Notes: generated by a model from the letters alone, not told the origin. 64,000 bases of DNA from Pseudomonas taiwanensis (GCF_013393345.1 NZ_QJRF01000039.1:1-64000); one strand, 5' to 3'; positions 32,781 to 46,599 are shown, counted from the stretch's first letter. A program made the numbers and translations.

Positions 32781-34781
32781 TCAGACGTCCAGCAGTTCTT
32801 CGGCGGTGGCGACGATGTTGTCGACGGTGAAGCCGAAGTGCTCGAACAGGGCTGCGGCCGGCGCCGACTCACCGAAGGTGGTCATGCCAATCACGCGGCC
32901 TTCCAAGCCGACGTACTTGTACCAGAAGTCCGCATGGGCAGCTTCGATGGCAATGCGCGCGCCAACCTGTACCGGCAGCACGGCCTGCTTGTAAGCGGCG
33001 TCCTGCTGATCGAACAGGCTGGTGGACGGCATCGACACCACGCGTACCTTGCGGCCGGCGGCGGTCAGCGAGTCGAAAGCCTGAACAGCCAGGCCCACTT
33101 CGGAACCGGTGGCGATCAGGATCAGCTCGGGCTCGCCGTCGCTGTCCTTCAGCACGTAGCCACCACGGGCAATGTTCGCCACCTGGACGGCATCACGAGC
33201 CTGGTGGGGCAGGTTCTGGCGGGAGAAGATCAGCGCGCTCGGGCCGTCGTTGCGCTCGACGGAAGCCTTCCAGGCCACAGCGGATTCCACCGCGTCGGCC
33301 GGACGCCAGGTGTTCAGGTTCGGGGTGCAGCGCAGGCTGGCCAGCTGCTCCACCGGCTGGTGGGTCGGGCCGTCTTCGCCCAGACCGATCGAGTCGTGGG
33401 TGTAGACGAAGAGCACGCGCTTCTTCATCAGCGCGGCCATGCGCACGGCGTTGCAGGCGTATTCCATGAACACCAGGAAGGTGGCGCCGTACGGAATGAA
33501 GCCGCCGTGCAGGGCGATGCCGTTCATGATGGCGCTCATGCCGAACTCGCGCACGCCGTAGAACAGGTAGTTGCCGGAGGCATCCTCGGCGGACACACCC
33601 TTGCAGCCCTTCCACAGGGTCAGGTTGGAACCGGCCAGGTCAGCCGAACCGCCGAGGAATTCCGGCAGCAGCGGGCCGAAGGCGTTCAGGGCGTTCTGGC
33701 TGGCCTTGCGGCTGGCGATGGTTTCGCCCTTGGCGGCGACTTCCGCGATGTAGGCATCGGCCTTGGCGGAGAAATCAGCCGGCAGTTGACCTTTGATGCG
33801 GCGCTGGAATTCAGCGGCCAGCTCCGGGTGGGCGGCGGCGTAGGCGGCGAAACGCTCGTTCCACTCGGCCTCGCGGGAGGCGCCGGCGGCCTTGGCGTCC
33901 CATTCGGCGTAGATGTCGGCCGGGACTTCGAAGGGCGCGTGGTTCCAGCCCAGCGCGGCGCGGGTCAGGGCGATCTCGTCGTTGCCCAGGGGAGCGCCGT
34001 GGCACTCTTCCTTGCCTTGCTTGTTCGGGGAACCGAAGCCGATCACGGTCTTGCAGCAGATCAGGGTCGGACGGTCGCTGGACTTGCGCGCGGTCTCGAT
34101 GGCGGTCTTGATCTCGTCGGCGTCATGGCCGTCGACGTTGCGGATCACCTGCCAGCCGTAGGCTTCGAAGCGCTTCGGGGTGTCGTCGGTGAACCAGCCG
34201 TGGACTTCGCCGTCGATGGAGATGCCGTTGTCATCGTAGAAGGCGACGAGCTTGCCCAGGCCGAGGGTGCCGGCCAGTGCGCAGACTTCGTGGGAAATGC
34301 CTTCCATCATGCAGCCATCGCCGAGGAACACGTAGGTGTTGTGATCGACGATGTTGTGGCCTTCACAGTTGAACTGGGCCGCCAGGGTCTTTTCGGCGAT
34401 GGCGAAGCCAACGGCGTTGGCGATGCCCTGGCCCAGCGGACCGGTGGTGGTCTCGATGCCGGCGGTGTAGCCGTATTCCGGGTGGCCCGGGGTGCGGCTG
34501 CCGAGCTGACGGAAGTTCTGCAGGTCTTCGATGTTGAGGTCGTAGCCAGTCAGGTGCAGCAGCGAGTAGTTCAGCATCGAGCCGTGGCCGTTGGACAGCA
34601 CGAAGCGGTCGCGGTTGGGCCATTCGGGGTTGTTCGGGTTGTGCTGCAGGTAATCCCGCCAGAGCACTTCGGCGATATCGGCCATTCCCATGGGGGCGCC
34701 GGGGTGGCCGCTGTTGGCTTTCTGCACAGCATCCATGCTCAGGGCACGAATGGCATTGGCACGCTCACGACGGCTGGGCAT
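32781..34781 (-). CDS. tktA: Transketolase
   Basis: Thiamine-diphosphate enzyme of the pentose phosphate pathway, 666 residues. The TPP-binding [13 protein letters not shown] region, the N-terminal [19 protein letters not shown] and the C-terminal [18 protein letters not shown] are all family signatures. It is divergent from the ArsR-methyltransferase/metK operon and upstream of epd-pgk-fba. Confidence 0.97.
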   Translation of the reverse strand: MPSRRERANAIRALSMDAVQKANSGHPGAPMGMADIAEVLWRDYLQHNPNNPEWPNRDRFVLSNGHGSMLNYSLLHLTGYDLNIEDLQNFRQLGSRTPGHPEYGYTAGIETTTGPLGQGIANAVGFAIAEKTLAAQFNCEGHNIVDHNTYVFLGDGCMMEGISHEVCALAGTLGLGKLVAFYDDNGISIDGEVHGWFTDDTPKRFEAYGWQVIRNVDGHDADEIKTAIETARKSSDRPTLICCKTVIGFGSPNKQGKEECHGAPLGNDEIALTRAALGWNHAPFEVPADIYAEWDAKAAGASREAEWNERFAAYAAAHPELAAEFQRRIKGQLPADFSAKADAYIAEVAAKGETIASRKASQNALNAFGPLLPEFLGGSADLAGSNLTLWKGCKGVSAEDASGNYLFYGVREFGMSAIMNGIALHGGFIPYGATFLVFMEYACNAVRMAALMKKRVLFVYTHDSIGLGEDGPTHQPVEQLASLRCTPNLNTWRPADAVESAVAWKASVERNDGPSALIFSRQNLPHQARDAVQVANIARGGYVLKDSDGEPELILIATGSEVGLAVQAFDSLTAAGRKVRVVSMPSTSLFDQQDAAYKQAVLPVQVGARIAIEAAHADFWYKYVGLEGRVIGMTTFGESAPAAALFEHFGFTVDNIVATAEELLDV

Positions 34782-34921
34782 CGCTTATCTCCTGCAGGTC
34801 TGAATAGACGGCTAATCGAAAAAAGGCCGCTATTTTCGCCCAGCCGGCAGGTCGCGGGCAATCACAGATGGTCGCAGTTTCACCGGTCGACCACGCGAAG
34901 GACCCGGCCAACCGCCGATCA

Positions 34922-34979
34922 GCCAATATCAAAACTTTTTGATATTGGCATTGCGACCCCGGGGGTCGGGGGCTAGACT
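34922..34979 (+). promoter_or_regulatory. Palindromic operator and near-leaderless promoter of the ArsR-metK operon
   Basis: A 28-bp perfect palindrome (34922-34949: GCCAATATCAAAA, CT, then TTTTGATATTGGC) ends one base before a -35 TTGCGA (34951-34956). A 17-bp spacer leads to -10 TAGACT (34974-34979). Transcription would begin near 34986, only a few bases before the ATG at 34989, so the mRNA is probably leaderless. The palindrome is likely bound by the ArsR-type protein itself, in the SahR manner. Confidence 0.7.
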
Positions 34980-34988
34980 GCCCTCCCT

Positions 34989-35990
34989 ATGAGCCTGCGC
35001 GTACCCCAGATCCGCCATGACGACAGCGACGAGCTGGCTGCCCTGTGCAAGGCCGGCGGCGATCCGCTGCGTCTGAACGTGCTGCGGGTGCTGGCCAACG
35101 ATTCGTTCGGCGTGCTGGAACTGGCGCAGATCTTCGCCACCGGCCAGTCAGGCATGAGTCACCACCTCAAGGTGCTGGCCCAGGCGAGCCTGGTGGCCAC
35201 CCGGCGCGAAGGCAACGCGATCTTCTACCGCCGCGCGCTGGCGCAGAACGAGCGGGTCGGCGGCATGCTGCACGCGGCCCTGCTGGCTGAAGTGGACGAA
35301 CTGGAGCTGCCGGGCGATATCGCCGGGCGCATTGCCGAAGTGCACGCCCAGCGTGAAGCGGTCAGCCGCGACTACTTCGCCCGTGCGGCGGAAAAATTCC
35401 GGGCGCAGCAAGACCTGATCGCAGGATTGCCGCAATACCGTGACAGCGTGCTGGCACTGCTCGACGCGCTGAGCTTCGAATCCGCTGCCACGGCACTGGA
35501 GGTCGGCCCCGGCGATGGGGGCTTCCTGCCGGACCTGGCACGACGCTTCAGCCAGGTCACGGCGCTGGACAACAGTCCGGCCATGCTGGAACTGGCGCGC
35601 ATGCGCTGTAACGAAGAAGGCCTCGGCAACGTCGACCTGCGACTGACCGATGCCCTGAATGACGAGCAGGCGGCCGCCGACTGCGTGGTGCTGAACATGG
35701 TCCTGCACCATTTCGCGGCGCCGGCCGATGCGATGAAACAATTGGCCCAGCGCGTACTGCCAGGCGGCGCGCTGCTGGTGACCGAGTTGTGCAGCCACAA
35801 CCAGAGTTGGGCCAGGGAGGCCTGCGGCGATCTATGGTTGGGCTTCGAACAGGACGACCTGGCCCGTTGGGCCAATGCCGCGGGGCTCACGCCCGGCGAG
35901 AGCCTCTACATTGGCTTGCGAAACGGCTTTCAGATTCAGGTAAGGCACTTCGCCAAACCGGATTCACGAAGCGAACTCACCCACCGGTAA
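34989..35990 (+). CDS. ArsR-family regulator fused to a SAM-dependent methyltransferase domain
   Basis: A 333-residue fusion. Residues about 10-90 form an ArsR winged helix (LRLNVLRVLANDSFGVLELA and GQSGMSHHLKVLAQASLV). There are no obvious metal-binding cysteines. Residues about 150-320 are a class I methyltransferase with ALEVGPGDGGFLPDLAR (SAM loop) and DCVVLNMVLHHFAAPADAM. It is 19 bases upstream of metK, so co-transcribed. Relatives (SahR group) sense S-adenosylhomocysteine and control SAM-cycle genes. That role is inferred from fusion and position. Whether the methyltransferase is catalytic or only a sensor is unclear. Confidence 0.85.
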   Translation: MSLRVPQIRHDDSDELAALCKAGGDPLRLNVLRVLANDSFGVLELAQIFATGQSGMSHHLKVLAQASLVATRREGNAIFYRRALAQNERVGGMLHAALLAEVDELELPGDIAGRIAEVHAQREAVSRDYFARAAEKFRAQQDLIAGLPQYRDSVLALLDALSFESAATALEVGPGDGGFLPDLARRFSQVTALDNSPAMLELARMRCNEEGLGNVDLRLTDALNDEQAAADCVVLNMVLHHFAAPADAMKQLAQRVLPGGALLVTELCSHNQSWAREACGDLWLGFEQDDLARWANAAGLTPGESLYIGLRNGFQIQVRHFAKPDSRSELTHR

Positions 35991-36009
35991 CGAATAGGAA
36001 AACCGATAG

Positions 36010-37200
36010 ATGAGCGAATACTCCCTGTTTACCTCCGAATCCGTGTCCGAAGGCCATCCGGACAAGATTGCCGACCAGATTTCCGATGCCGTCCTCGACG
36101 CCATCATCGCCCAGGACAAGCACGCCCGCGTTGCCTGCGAAACCCTGGTCAAGACCGGCGTTGCAATCATCGCCGGTGAAGTCACCACCTCCGCCTGGGT
36201 CGACCTGGAAGAGCTGGTGCGCAAGGTCATCATCGACATCGGCTACGACAGCTCCGACGTCGGCTTCGACGGCGCCACCTGCGGCATCCTGAACATCATT
36301 GGCAAGCAGTCCCCGGACATCAACCAGGGTGTTGACCGCTCCAAGCCGGAAGACCAGGGCGCCGGTGACCAGGGCCTGATGTTCGGCTACGCCAGCAACG
36401 AAACCGACGTGCTGATGCCCGCTCCGATCTGCTTCTCCCACCGTCTGGTGGAGCGTCAGGCCGAAGCTCGCAAATCCGGCCTGCTGCCGTGGCTGCGCCC
36501 GGACGCCAAGTCCCAGGTCACCTGCCGCTACGAAGGCGGCAAGGTCGTCGGCATCGACGCCATCGTGCTGTCCACCCAGCACAACCCCGACGTGAAGTAC
36601 TCCGACCTGCGCGAAGGCGTGATGGAGCTGATCGTCAAGCACGTGCTGCCGGCCGAGCTGCTGCACAAGGACACCCAGTTCCACATCAACCCGACCGGCA
36701 ACTTCGTGATCGGCGGCCCGGTGGGCGACTGCGGTCTGACCGGCCGCAAGATCATCGTCGACTCCTACGGCGGCATGGCCCGTCATGGTGGTGGCGCCTT
36801 CTCCGGCAAGGACCCGTCCAAGGTTGACCGTTCCGCTGCCTACGCCGGCCGCTACGTTGCCAAGAACATCGTCGCCGCAGGCCTGGCCGAGCGCTGCGAG
36901 ATCCAGGTGTCCTACGCCATCGGCGTGGCCCTGCCGACTTCCATCTCGATCAACACCTTCGGCACCGGCAAGATCAGCGACGACAAGATCGTCCAACTGG
37001 TCCGCGAGCACTTCGACCTGCGTCCGTACGCGATCACCAAGATGCTCGACCTGCTGCACCCGATGTACCAGCCGACCGCGGCCTACGGCCACTTCGGCCG
37101 CAATCCCTACGAGATGAGCTACGGCGAAGACACCTTCACCGCGTTCACCTGGGAGAAGACCGACAAGGCCGAAGCCCTGCGCATTGCCGCTGGCATCTAA
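36010..37200 (+). CDS. metK: S-adenosylmethionine synthetase
   Basis: Makes SAM from methionine and ATP in the cytoplasm, 396 residues. [20 protein letters not shown] opens the protein. [10 protein letters not shown] and [19 protein letters not shown] are the ATP/methionine and phosphate loop signatures. It follows the ArsR-methyltransferase gene and ends at a strong terminator. Confidence 0.98.
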   Translation: MSEYSLFTSESVSEGHPDKIADQISDAVLDAIIAQDKHARVACETLVKTGVAIIAGEVTTSAWVDLEELVRKVIIDIGYDSSDVGFDGATCGILNIIGKQSPDINQGVDRSKPEDQGAGDQGLMFGYASNETDVLMPAPICFSHRLVERQAEARKSGLLPWLRPDAKSQVTCRYEGGKVVGIDAIVLSTQHNPDVKYSDLREGVMELIVKHVLPAELLHKDTQFHINPTGNFVIGGPVGDCGLTGRKIIVDSYGGMARHGGGAFSGKDPSKVDRSAAYAGRYVAKNIVAAGLAERCEIQVSYAIGVALPTSISINTFGTGKISDDKIVQLVREHFDLRPYAITKMLDLLHPMYQPTAAYGHFGRNPYEMSYGEDTFTAFTWEKTDKAEALRIAAGI

Positions 37201-37218
37201 GCCCTGAGCGATCTGCAG

Positions 37219-37245
37219 AAAGCCCCGCCTCGTGCGGGGCTTTTT
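37219..37245 (+). terminator. Terminator of metK
   Basis: The stem AAAGCCCCGC-CTCGT-GCGGGGCTTT (37219-37243) is followed by further T residues. It lies 18 bases after the metK stop. Confidence 0.93.
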
Positions 37246-37356
37246 GTTGGGTCATCGCCACGATTCAAAATCCCCACAACCTGCTGCGCCCGAACGGACA
37301 CGTGATTCAGCGCCCGCTGACAAGCGCCACTCCTAGACTGGCCGCCTCCCCTGTGA

Positions 37357-39488
<2,132 letters not shown>

Positions 39489-39654
39489 CGACAGAATCAC
39501 GGGTAGGGCTGAAGGCGGGCGACAGTATCCCCACCTGTCCGGCAAATACCAAGCCTGGCGACAGTTTGTCGCAGATCATGGAATTGCAGCTCCGCCCCGC
39601 AACCGCGCGCATTTCCCGCCACAATCAGGACTTTCGCAATCAAGGAGAAAACCG

Positions 39655-40038
39655 ATGAAGCGACGTCTTGCCCTTCCGTTCGTCCTGGTCGCCGGTGCCT
39701 TATTGGCCCAGCCCCTCCTCGCCGCCGAAACGGGTTGCGCCGCCAAGCGTCAGGCCATCGAACAACGTATCGAAGTCGCCAAGGCCCAGGGCAATGCCGC
39801 CCAGCAGACCGGGCTGGAAAAGGCCCTGGCGGAGGTGAAGGCCAACTGCACCGATGCCGGCTTGCGTCAGGAGCGAGAAGCGAAGGTCGCCAGCTACGAG
39901 GCCGAAGTCCGCCAGCGCGAAGCCGACCTGCGCGAAGCCCAGGCCAAGGGCGATCCGGAGAAGATCGCCAAACGCAAGGCCAAGCTGGAAGAGGCGCGTG
40001 CGGAGCTGGCTGCGGCGCAAAAGGCCCTGGAAAACTGA
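39655..40038 (+). CDS. DUF1090 (YqjC-like) periplasmic coiled-coil protein
   Basis: A 127-residue secreted protein. After a signal peptide (MKRRLALPFVLVAGALLAQP to ALAAE) the chain is one long charged helix with heptads (READLREAQAKGDPEKIAKR). It resembles YqjC/DUF1090 proteins, of unknown function. The AAGGAGAAAACCG box sits before the ATG at 39655. Confidence 0.82.
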   Translation: MKRRLALPFVLVAGALLAQPLLAAETGCAAKRQAIEQRIEVAKAQGNAAQQTGLEKALAEVKANCTDAGLRQEREAKVASYEAEVRQREADLREAQAKGDPEKIAKRKAKLEEARAELAAAQKALEN

Positions 40039-40104
40039 CCACGGCAATCAGACGAAACGAGGCGACGACCTGTCCCGCCCCTTCACCTGTAACCTTGGCG
40101 CGGC

Positions 40105-40494
40105 CTATTCCTTGAACTGGTCCTTGATATAGGTGATTTCGCGCTTGCCATGGGGCGCCGGCAGGCCGTCTTCGCCGATGTTGACGAAGACCATCTTGTC
40201 GATGGTCAGGATGCTCTTGCGGGTGATCTTGTTGCGCACTTCGCAGCACATGGTGAGCGAGGTACGGCCGAACTCGGTGGCGGTGATACCCAGTTCGATG
40301 ATGTCGCTCTGGCGTGCCGAACTGACGAAATTGATCTCGGAAATGAATTTGGTGACCACGCGCTGGTTGCCGAGTTGGATGATGGCGTAGATGGCCGCTT
40401 CCTCATCGATCCACTTCAACAGGCTGCCGCCGAACAGCGTGCCGTTGGGGTTGAGGTCTTCGGGCTTGATCCATTTGCGCGTATGGAAGTTCAT
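40105..40494 (-). CDS. Hotdog-fold acyl-CoA thioesterase (YciA-like)
   Basis: A 129-residue thioesterase hydrolysing acyl-CoA in the cytoplasm. NPNGTLFGGSLLKWIDEEAA is the hotdog signature with the catalytic aspartate region. It is divergent from the ahcY riboswitch region. The start has a GGAGGA box. Confidence 0.87.
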   Translation of the reverse strand: MNFHTRKWIKPEDLNPNGTLFGGSLLKWIDEEAAIYAIIQLGNQRVVTKFISEINFVSSARQSDIIELGITATEFGRTSLTMCCEVRNKITRKSILTIDKMVFVNIGEDGLPAPHGKREITYIKDQFKE

Positions 40495-40579
40495 GCGGCG
40501 TCCTCCTTGTGTGAGATGGGAATAATCATGAACGGCCAGCTGCCGCTTGTCGCGGCAAGGCTTTCAATGGCTCTGATAG

Positions 40580-42211
<1,632 letters not shown>

Positions 42212-42257
42212 TGGTCCGGGTGGACGGGCGCGTCCCGTTCACCCCCGTTTTCAGCCT

Positions 42258-42279
42258 GACGGAGGGCGCGCCCTCCGTC
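42258..42279 (+). promoter_or_regulatory. Perfect palindrome between ahcY and metF
   Basis: GACGGAGGGCG pairs with CGCCCTCCGTC (22 bp, no loop) and is followed by TCTTG. It could be a partial terminator/attenuator within the operon or an mRNA-stabilising stem. Confidence 0.5.
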
Positions 42280-42305
42280 TCTTGCTCCCGAGCCTGGAAA
42301 GACCC

Positions 42306-43151
42306 ATGTCCCAAGAACGCCGTTACAGCTTCGAGTTCTTCCCAGCCAAGACCGAAGCCGGGCACGAAAAACTGATGGCCACCGCCCGCACCCTGGCCAG
42401 CTACCAGCCGGATTTCTTCTCCTGCACCTATGGTGCCGGCGGCTCCACCCGCGACCGTACCCTGCAGACCGTGCTGCAGCTGGATGGCGAGGTGAAGGTG
42501 CCCACCGCACCGCACCTGTCCTGCGTCGGTGACAGCAAGGCCGAACTGCGCGCCCTGCTGGCCCACTACAAGGACGCCGGCATCCAGCGCATCGTCGCCC
42601 TGCGCGGCGACCTGCCGTCGGGCATGGGCATGGCCAGCGGCGAGCTGCGTTTCGCCAACGAACTGGTGGAATTCATCCGCGCGGAAACCGGTGACCACTT
42701 CCACGTCGAAGTCGCCGCCTACCCGGAAGTCCATCCCCAGGCGCGCAGCTACGAGGCCGACCTCGCCAACTTCGTGCGCAAGGTCAAGGCCGGCGCCAGC
42801 AGCGCGATCACCCAGTACTTCTTCAACGCCGACAGCTACTTCTACTTCGTCGAGCGCGTACGCAAGCTGGGTGTGGATATCCCTGTGGTACCGGGCATCA
42901 TGCCGATCACCAACTACAGCAAGCTGGCCCGCTTCTCCGACGCCTGCGGCGCAGAAATCCCTCGCTGGATCCGCAAGCAGCTGGAGGCCTACGCCGATGA
43001 CACGCAGAGCATCCAGGCCTTCGGCGAGCAGGTGATCACCGAGATGTGCGAGCAGCTGCTGCAAGGCGGCGCTCCCGGCCTGCACTTCTACACCCTGAAC
43101 CAGGCCGAACCGAGCCTGGCAATCTGGAAGAACCTCAACCTGCCGCGTTGA
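42306..43151 (+). CDS. metF: 5,10-Methylenetetrahydrofolate reductase
   Basis: FAD enzyme making 5-methyl-THF for methionine synthesis, 281 residues. SFEFFPAKTEAG at the start, FSCTYGAGGSTRD, LRGDLP and PGIMPITNYSKLARF are family signatures. The ATG at 42306 matches the family start (MSQERRYSFEF) and has a GGAAAG box. It is the second gene after ahcY. Confidence 0.96.
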   Translation: MSQERRYSFEFFPAKTEAGHEKLMATARTLASYQPDFFSCTYGAGGSTRDRTLQTVLQLDGEVKVPTAPHLSCVGDSKAELRALLAHYKDAGIQRIVALRGDLPSGMGMASGELRFANELVEFIRAETGDHFHVEVAAYPEVHPQARSYEADLANFVRKVKAGASSAITQYFFNADSYFYFVERVRKLGVDIPVVPGIMPITNYSKLARFSDACGAEIPRWIRKQLEAYADDTQSIQAFGEQVITEMCEQLLQGGAPGLHFYTLNQAEPSLAIWKNLNLPR

Positions 43152-43168
43152 GTTCGCCGTAGAAGACG

Positions 43169-43197
43169 AAAAGGCCGGGCATTGTCCCGGCCTTTTT
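43169..43197 (+). terminator. Terminator of ahcY-metF
   Basis: AAAAGGCCGGG (43169-43179) pairs with CCCGGCCTTTTT (43186-43197) and is followed by CTTTT. Confidence 0.93.
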
Positions 43198-43220
43198 CTT
43201 TTCCGTGTACGCATGACCAT

Positions 43221-43284
43221 GTAGGAGCGAGCTTGCTCGCGAAAGGCCGTGCTCGGGGTTGTTCGCGAGCAAGCTCGCTCCTAC
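43221..43284. repeat. Inverted repeat, GCGAGC type
   Basis: The same arms as at 32719 (GTAGGAGCGAGCTTGCTCGC), here with an 18-20 base middle. It lies between metF and the next binding-protein gene. Confidence 0.93.
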
Positions 43285-43409
43285 AGAAGTGCGCTCCCAC
43301 AACAAGTGCCGGCCTTCGCCATCGCTGCAGAGGCGACGGCGGTCACACCTTCGATGCGTTGACCTTCGGCTTACTACCCATTGCGCGCGCGGCCACGTAA
43401 TCTGGCCAC

Positions 43410-44171
43410 ATGCCACTACTCAGCATCCTCCTCCTCGCCCTGCTCGCGTGCCTCGGCTCAGTCACCCAGGCCGAGCCCCTGCGCATCGTCAGCGAGCCCT
43501 GGGCGCCCTACATTTTCGAAGAGGATGGCCAGCTGCGCGGCTTGGATTACGAAGCCAGCGCCATCGTTTTCCAGCGCATGGGCATCGAGGTCCAGTGGAG
43601 CCTGATGCCTTGGAAGCGCTGTCTGGTGGAGCTGGAAAGCGGGCAGGCCGACGCGGTTCTGGACATTTTCCACAAGCAGGAGCGCGAATCGCAGATGGCC
43701 TTCCCTGCGGAACCGCTGTCGGAAGTGGAATTCGTACTCTTCTATGCGCGGCAACGGCCCTATCCATTCCAGCGCCTGGCCGATCTGCGGGGCTTGAAGA
43801 TCGGCGTCTCCCCCGGCTACTGGTACGCCGACAAGGCCTTTCGCACCTCACCACTGTTCATCCGCGAGCCGGCACCGACCCACGAGGCCAACCTCGGCAA
43901 GCTGGTGCGCGACCGCGTCGACCTCGTCGTCAACGATCGCCGCGCCGGGCAGTTCCTGGTTCACCAGATGGGGCTGCAAGCGCAGATCGCCAATCATCAA
44001 CGCGTGATCGGCCGCGACCGCCTGTACCTCGCCTTCCGCCGCCAAGCACAGCTGGAAAACCTCGCCGCGCCTTTCGGCGAAGCGCTCAGGCGCTTCAAGC
44101 AGGAACCGGCGTACGCACAACTGGTGGCCCGTTATCGTGAACCGGGCCGTGAAATCTCCAGCAACCGTTGA
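43410..44171 (+). CDS. Orphan family-3 periplasmic solute-binding protein (d)
   Basis: A 253-residue secreted binding protein. The signal peptide MPLLSILLLALLACLGSVTQA is followed by LRIVSEPWAPYIFEEDGQLR. ELESGQADAVLDIFHKQERE and RVDLVVNDRRAGQFLVHQ are typical of SBP_bac_3. There are no transporter partners. In PAO1 a similar gene lies between metF and the RhlE2 gene, so it is an old resident. Ligand unknown. Confidence 0.82.
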   Translation: MPLLSILLLALLACLGSVTQAEPLRIVSEPWAPYIFEEDGQLRGLDYEASAIVFQRMGIEVQWSLMPWKRCLVELESGQADAVLDIFHKQERESQMAFPAEPLSEVEFVLFYARQRPYPFQRLADLRGLKIGVSPGYWYADKAFRTSPLFIREPAPTHEANLGKLVRDRVDLVVNDRRAGQFLVHQMGLQAQIANHQRVIGRDRLYLAFRRQAQLENLAAPFGEALRRFKQEPAYAQLVARYREPGREISSNR

Positions 44172-44205
44172 GCGCCGCGAGGGCTGTACATTCGCGAGGA
44201 GCTGT

Positions 44206-44211
44206 TATACT
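44206..44211 (+). promoter_or_regulatory. Putative -10 box of the RhlE2-type helicase gene
   Basis: TATACT at 44206-44211 has no strong -35 partner. It would leave a 5' leader of about 135 nt before the ATG at 44353, longer than usual for the window. Long leaders are common for cold-responsive DEAD-box helicase genes. Confidence 0.4.
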
Positions 44212-44352
44212 CGGCGCTCCGTCAGGCATACGCCCGGATGCTGAGCCACCCTAGAGCCAGCAGGACCGGTCGGGATCGCGAGCCATCGCTGCGATTCGAG
44301 CCAGACAAGATCACCCTTTCGGGCCAGCCCCTAGAACTACACAGGATCTCCC

Positions 44353-46350
44353 ATGTCCTTTGCTTCCCTCGGTCTCTCCGAGGCATTGGTCGGCGCTGTC
44401 GAAGCTGCCGGCTACGCCCAGCCCACTCCCGTGCAACAGCGGGCGATTCCCGCCGTGTTGCAAGGCCGCGACCTGATGGTTGCTGCCCAGACTGGCACCG
44501 GCAAGACTGCCGGTTTCGCGCTGCCGATTCTCGAGCGCCTGTTCCCCAACGGACACCCTGACAAGTCCCAGCGACAGGGCCCGCGCCAGACACGCGTGCT
44601 GGTCCTGACCCCGACCCGCGAACTCGCGGCCCAGGTGCATGACAGCTTCAAGCTCTATGCCCGGGACCTCCACCTGGTGAGCACCTGCATCTTCGGCGGC
44701 GTCGGCATGAACCCGCAGATCCAGGCCGTTTCCAAGGGCGTGGACATCCTGGTGGCCTGCCCCGGCCGCCTGCTCGACCTGGTTGGCCAGGGCGCCATCG
44801 ACCTCTCCCATGTAGAGATCCTGGTACTCGACGAAGCCGACCGGATGCTCGACATGGGCTTCATCCACGATGTGAAGAAGGTCCTCGCCAAGCTGCCCCC
44901 CAAGCGTCAGAACCTACTGTTCTCGGCGACCTTCTCGAAAGACATCGTCGACCTCGCCAACAAGCTGCTGCATGATCCCGAACGCATTGAAGTGACCCCG
45001 CCGAACACCACGGTGGAGCGCATCGAACAGCGCGTGTTCCACCTGCCGGCCAGCCACAAGCGCGCCCTGCTGGCGCACCTGATCACCGTCGGTGCCTGGG
45101 AACAGGTACTGGTCTTCACCCGCACCAAGCACGGCGCCAACCGCCTGGCCGAGTACCTGACCAAGCACGGCTTGCCCGCAGCGGCGATCCACGGCAACAA
45201 GAGCCAGAACGCGCGCACCAAGGCCCTGGCCGACTTCAAGGCCAACGACGTGCGCATCCTGGTAGCGACCGACATCGCCGCCCGCGGGCTGGACATCGAC
45301 CAGTTGCCCCATGTGGTCAACTTCGAGCTGCCCAACGTCGAGGAAGACTACGTACACCGCATCGGCCGTACCGGCCGCGCCGGTCGCAGTGGTGAAGCCA
45401 TCTCCCTGGTCGCCCCGGATGAAGAGAAACTGCTGAAGGCCATCGAGCGCCTGACCAAGCAGAAGATCCCGGCTGGCGATACCCAGGGCTTCGATCCGGC
45501 TACCGTCGAAGCCGAGCGTCCTGAAGCCCGTCCGCCGCGCCCCGAGCGTCAGCCGCGCGCCGACAAACCCAAGCGCGAAGGCAAACCGCAGCAGCAAGCG
45601 CCCCAAGGCCCAGTTGAAGCCAAGGAAGCCGGTGAGGGCGGCGAAGCCAAACCTCGCAAGAGCCGCAACCGCCGTCGTGGCAAAGGCAAGGGGCCGGAAC
45701 AGGGCCTAGACCAGCAGGTCGCCGACGCCCAGCAGCCGCAGCAACCCAAGCAGGCTCGCCCGCAGCGCCCGCCGCAGCCGGCACCTGAGCGTGATCCGGA
45801 AGAATTCCTCGACGACGACGTGGACAACTTCGGCAATCGCGCCGACTACGTCAGCCCCTACCCGCCCAAAGGCCAGAACCAGGGTCGCAACCAGCGCCGT
45901 GGCGGCCAAGGCCAGGGCCAGCCTCAAGGTCAGCGCCAGGGTCAGGGCCAATCCCAGGGCCGCGGCGGCCAGGGGCGTGGGCAGCAAGGCCAGGGTGAAA
46001 ACCAGAGCCGTCGCCAAGGTGGAGGCGGTCAGGGCAGCGGTCAGGGAAGCAGCCAGAAGCCGGGCCAGAAACAAGGTCAGAAGCAAGGCCAGAAACAAGG
46101 CCAGCAGCGCCAGGGCAAGCCCGCCAACAAGACTCGCGGCAGCGGCCAGCGCCGTGGTGAAGATCAATTGGTATCCCGTGGTCGCGACGAGCCGGCTGTT
46201 CAGGATCCCCGTGCCAACAAGCCGGCACCGAAGATCATCATGAAAGAGTCCCGCGCCGACCGTTTCCCGACGCCGGAGCAGTTGGACGAGCTGCAACAGA
46301 GCAATCGCCCACGCGGCGAGAAGCCAGCCTTGCTGACCCGCAATCGCTGA
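44353..46350 (+). CDS. rhlE: RhlE-type DEAD-box RNA helicase with long low-complexity tail (RhlE2-like)
   Basis: A 665-residue helicase. Core residues 1-370 carry [41 protein letters not shown] and [10 protein letters not shown]. From about residue 385 a tail begins: first basic/proline-rich ([17 protein letters not shown]), then at about 505-590 a glutamine/glycine low-complexity stretch with repeats of GQ-x-QG and [12 protein letters not shown]. aeruginosa RhlE2 has a comparable extension that binds RNA and associates with RNase E. The surrounding gene order also matches that locus. It probably acts in mRNA turnover and cold growth. Confidence 0.93.
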   Translation: MSFASLGLSEALVGAVEAAGYAQPTPVQQRAIPAVLQGRDLMVAAQTGTGKTAGFALPILERLFPNGHPDKSQRQGPRQTRVLVLTPTRELAAQVHDSFKLYARDLHLVSTCIFGGVGMNPQIQAVSKGVDILVACPGRLLDLVGQGAIDLSHVEILVLDEADRMLDMGFIHDVKKVLAKLPPKRQNLLFSATFSKDIVDLANKLLHDPERIEVTPPNTTVERIEQRVFHLPASHKRALLAHLITVGAWEQVLVFTRTKHGANRLAEYLTKHGLPAAAIHGNKSQNARTKALADFKANDVRILVATDIAARGLDIDQLPHVVNFELPNVEEDYVHRIGRTGRAGRSGEAISLVAPDEEKLLKAIERLTKQKIPAGDTQGFDPATVEAERPEARPPRPERQPRADKPKREGKPQQQAPQGPVEAKEAGEGGEAKPRKSRNRRRGKGKGPEQGLDQQVADAQQPQQPKQARPQRPPQPAPERDPEEFLDDDVDNFGNRADYVSPYPPKGQNQGRNQRRGGQGQGQPQGQRQGQGQSQGRGGQGRGQQGQGENQSRRQGGGGQGSGQGSSQKPGQKQGQKQGQKQGQQRQGKPANKTRGSGQRRGEDQLVSRGRDEPAVQDPRANKPAPKIIMKESRADRFPTPEQLDELQQSNRPRGEKPALLTRNR

Positions 46351-46366
46351 GATTCACCTGCTCCTG

Positions 46367-46393
46367 AAAACGCCGGCCCAGTGCCGGCGTTTT
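46367..46393 (+). terminator. Terminator of the helicase gene
   Basis: AAAACGCCGGC (46367-46377) pairs with GCCGGCGTTTT (46383-46393) 17 bases after the stop. Confidence 0.9.
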
Positions 46394-46421
46394 CGTTTCC
46401 GCGAGGAGGAAAGTGTTTCCT

Positions 46422-46541
46422 GTGGGAGCGATTTCAATCGCGATGCAGCGACTACGAGCCATGAAAACACCGGCTCAGCGTAGACATTTTCATTTCCGGG
46501 GGTCTGCATGCCCTGTAGGAGCGATTTCAATCGCGATGCAG
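46422..46541. repeat. Two solo half-REPs, GATTTCAATCGC type
   Basis: GTGGGAGCGATTTCAATCGC with GATGCAG follows at 46422-46448, and an almost identical GTAGGAGCGATTTCAATCGC with GATGCAG at 46515-46541. They are in direct orientation, 93 bases apart. They share the arm type seen in the hybrid pairs at 6624 and 20791. The gap lies between convergent helicase and yceI genes. Confidence 0.88.
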
Positions 46542-46552
46542 GTCCGGACAGC

Positions 46553-46577
46553 AAAACGCCGGCACAGGGCCGGCGTT
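46553..46577 (-). terminator. Terminator of the yceI operon
   Basis: On the minus strand the stem AACGCCGGC/GCCGGCGTT (46577-46555) is followed by a TTTT run. It is 23 bases past the yceI stop. Confidence 0.85.
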
Positions 46578-46599
46578 CTGGTACAGCGGGAAGGCGCGC

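Noticed and set aside
31779-34976. A 1065-codon open frame on the plus strand
   Set aside because: Antisense to epd and tktA; no domain, no ribosome binding site, and typical shadow composition.
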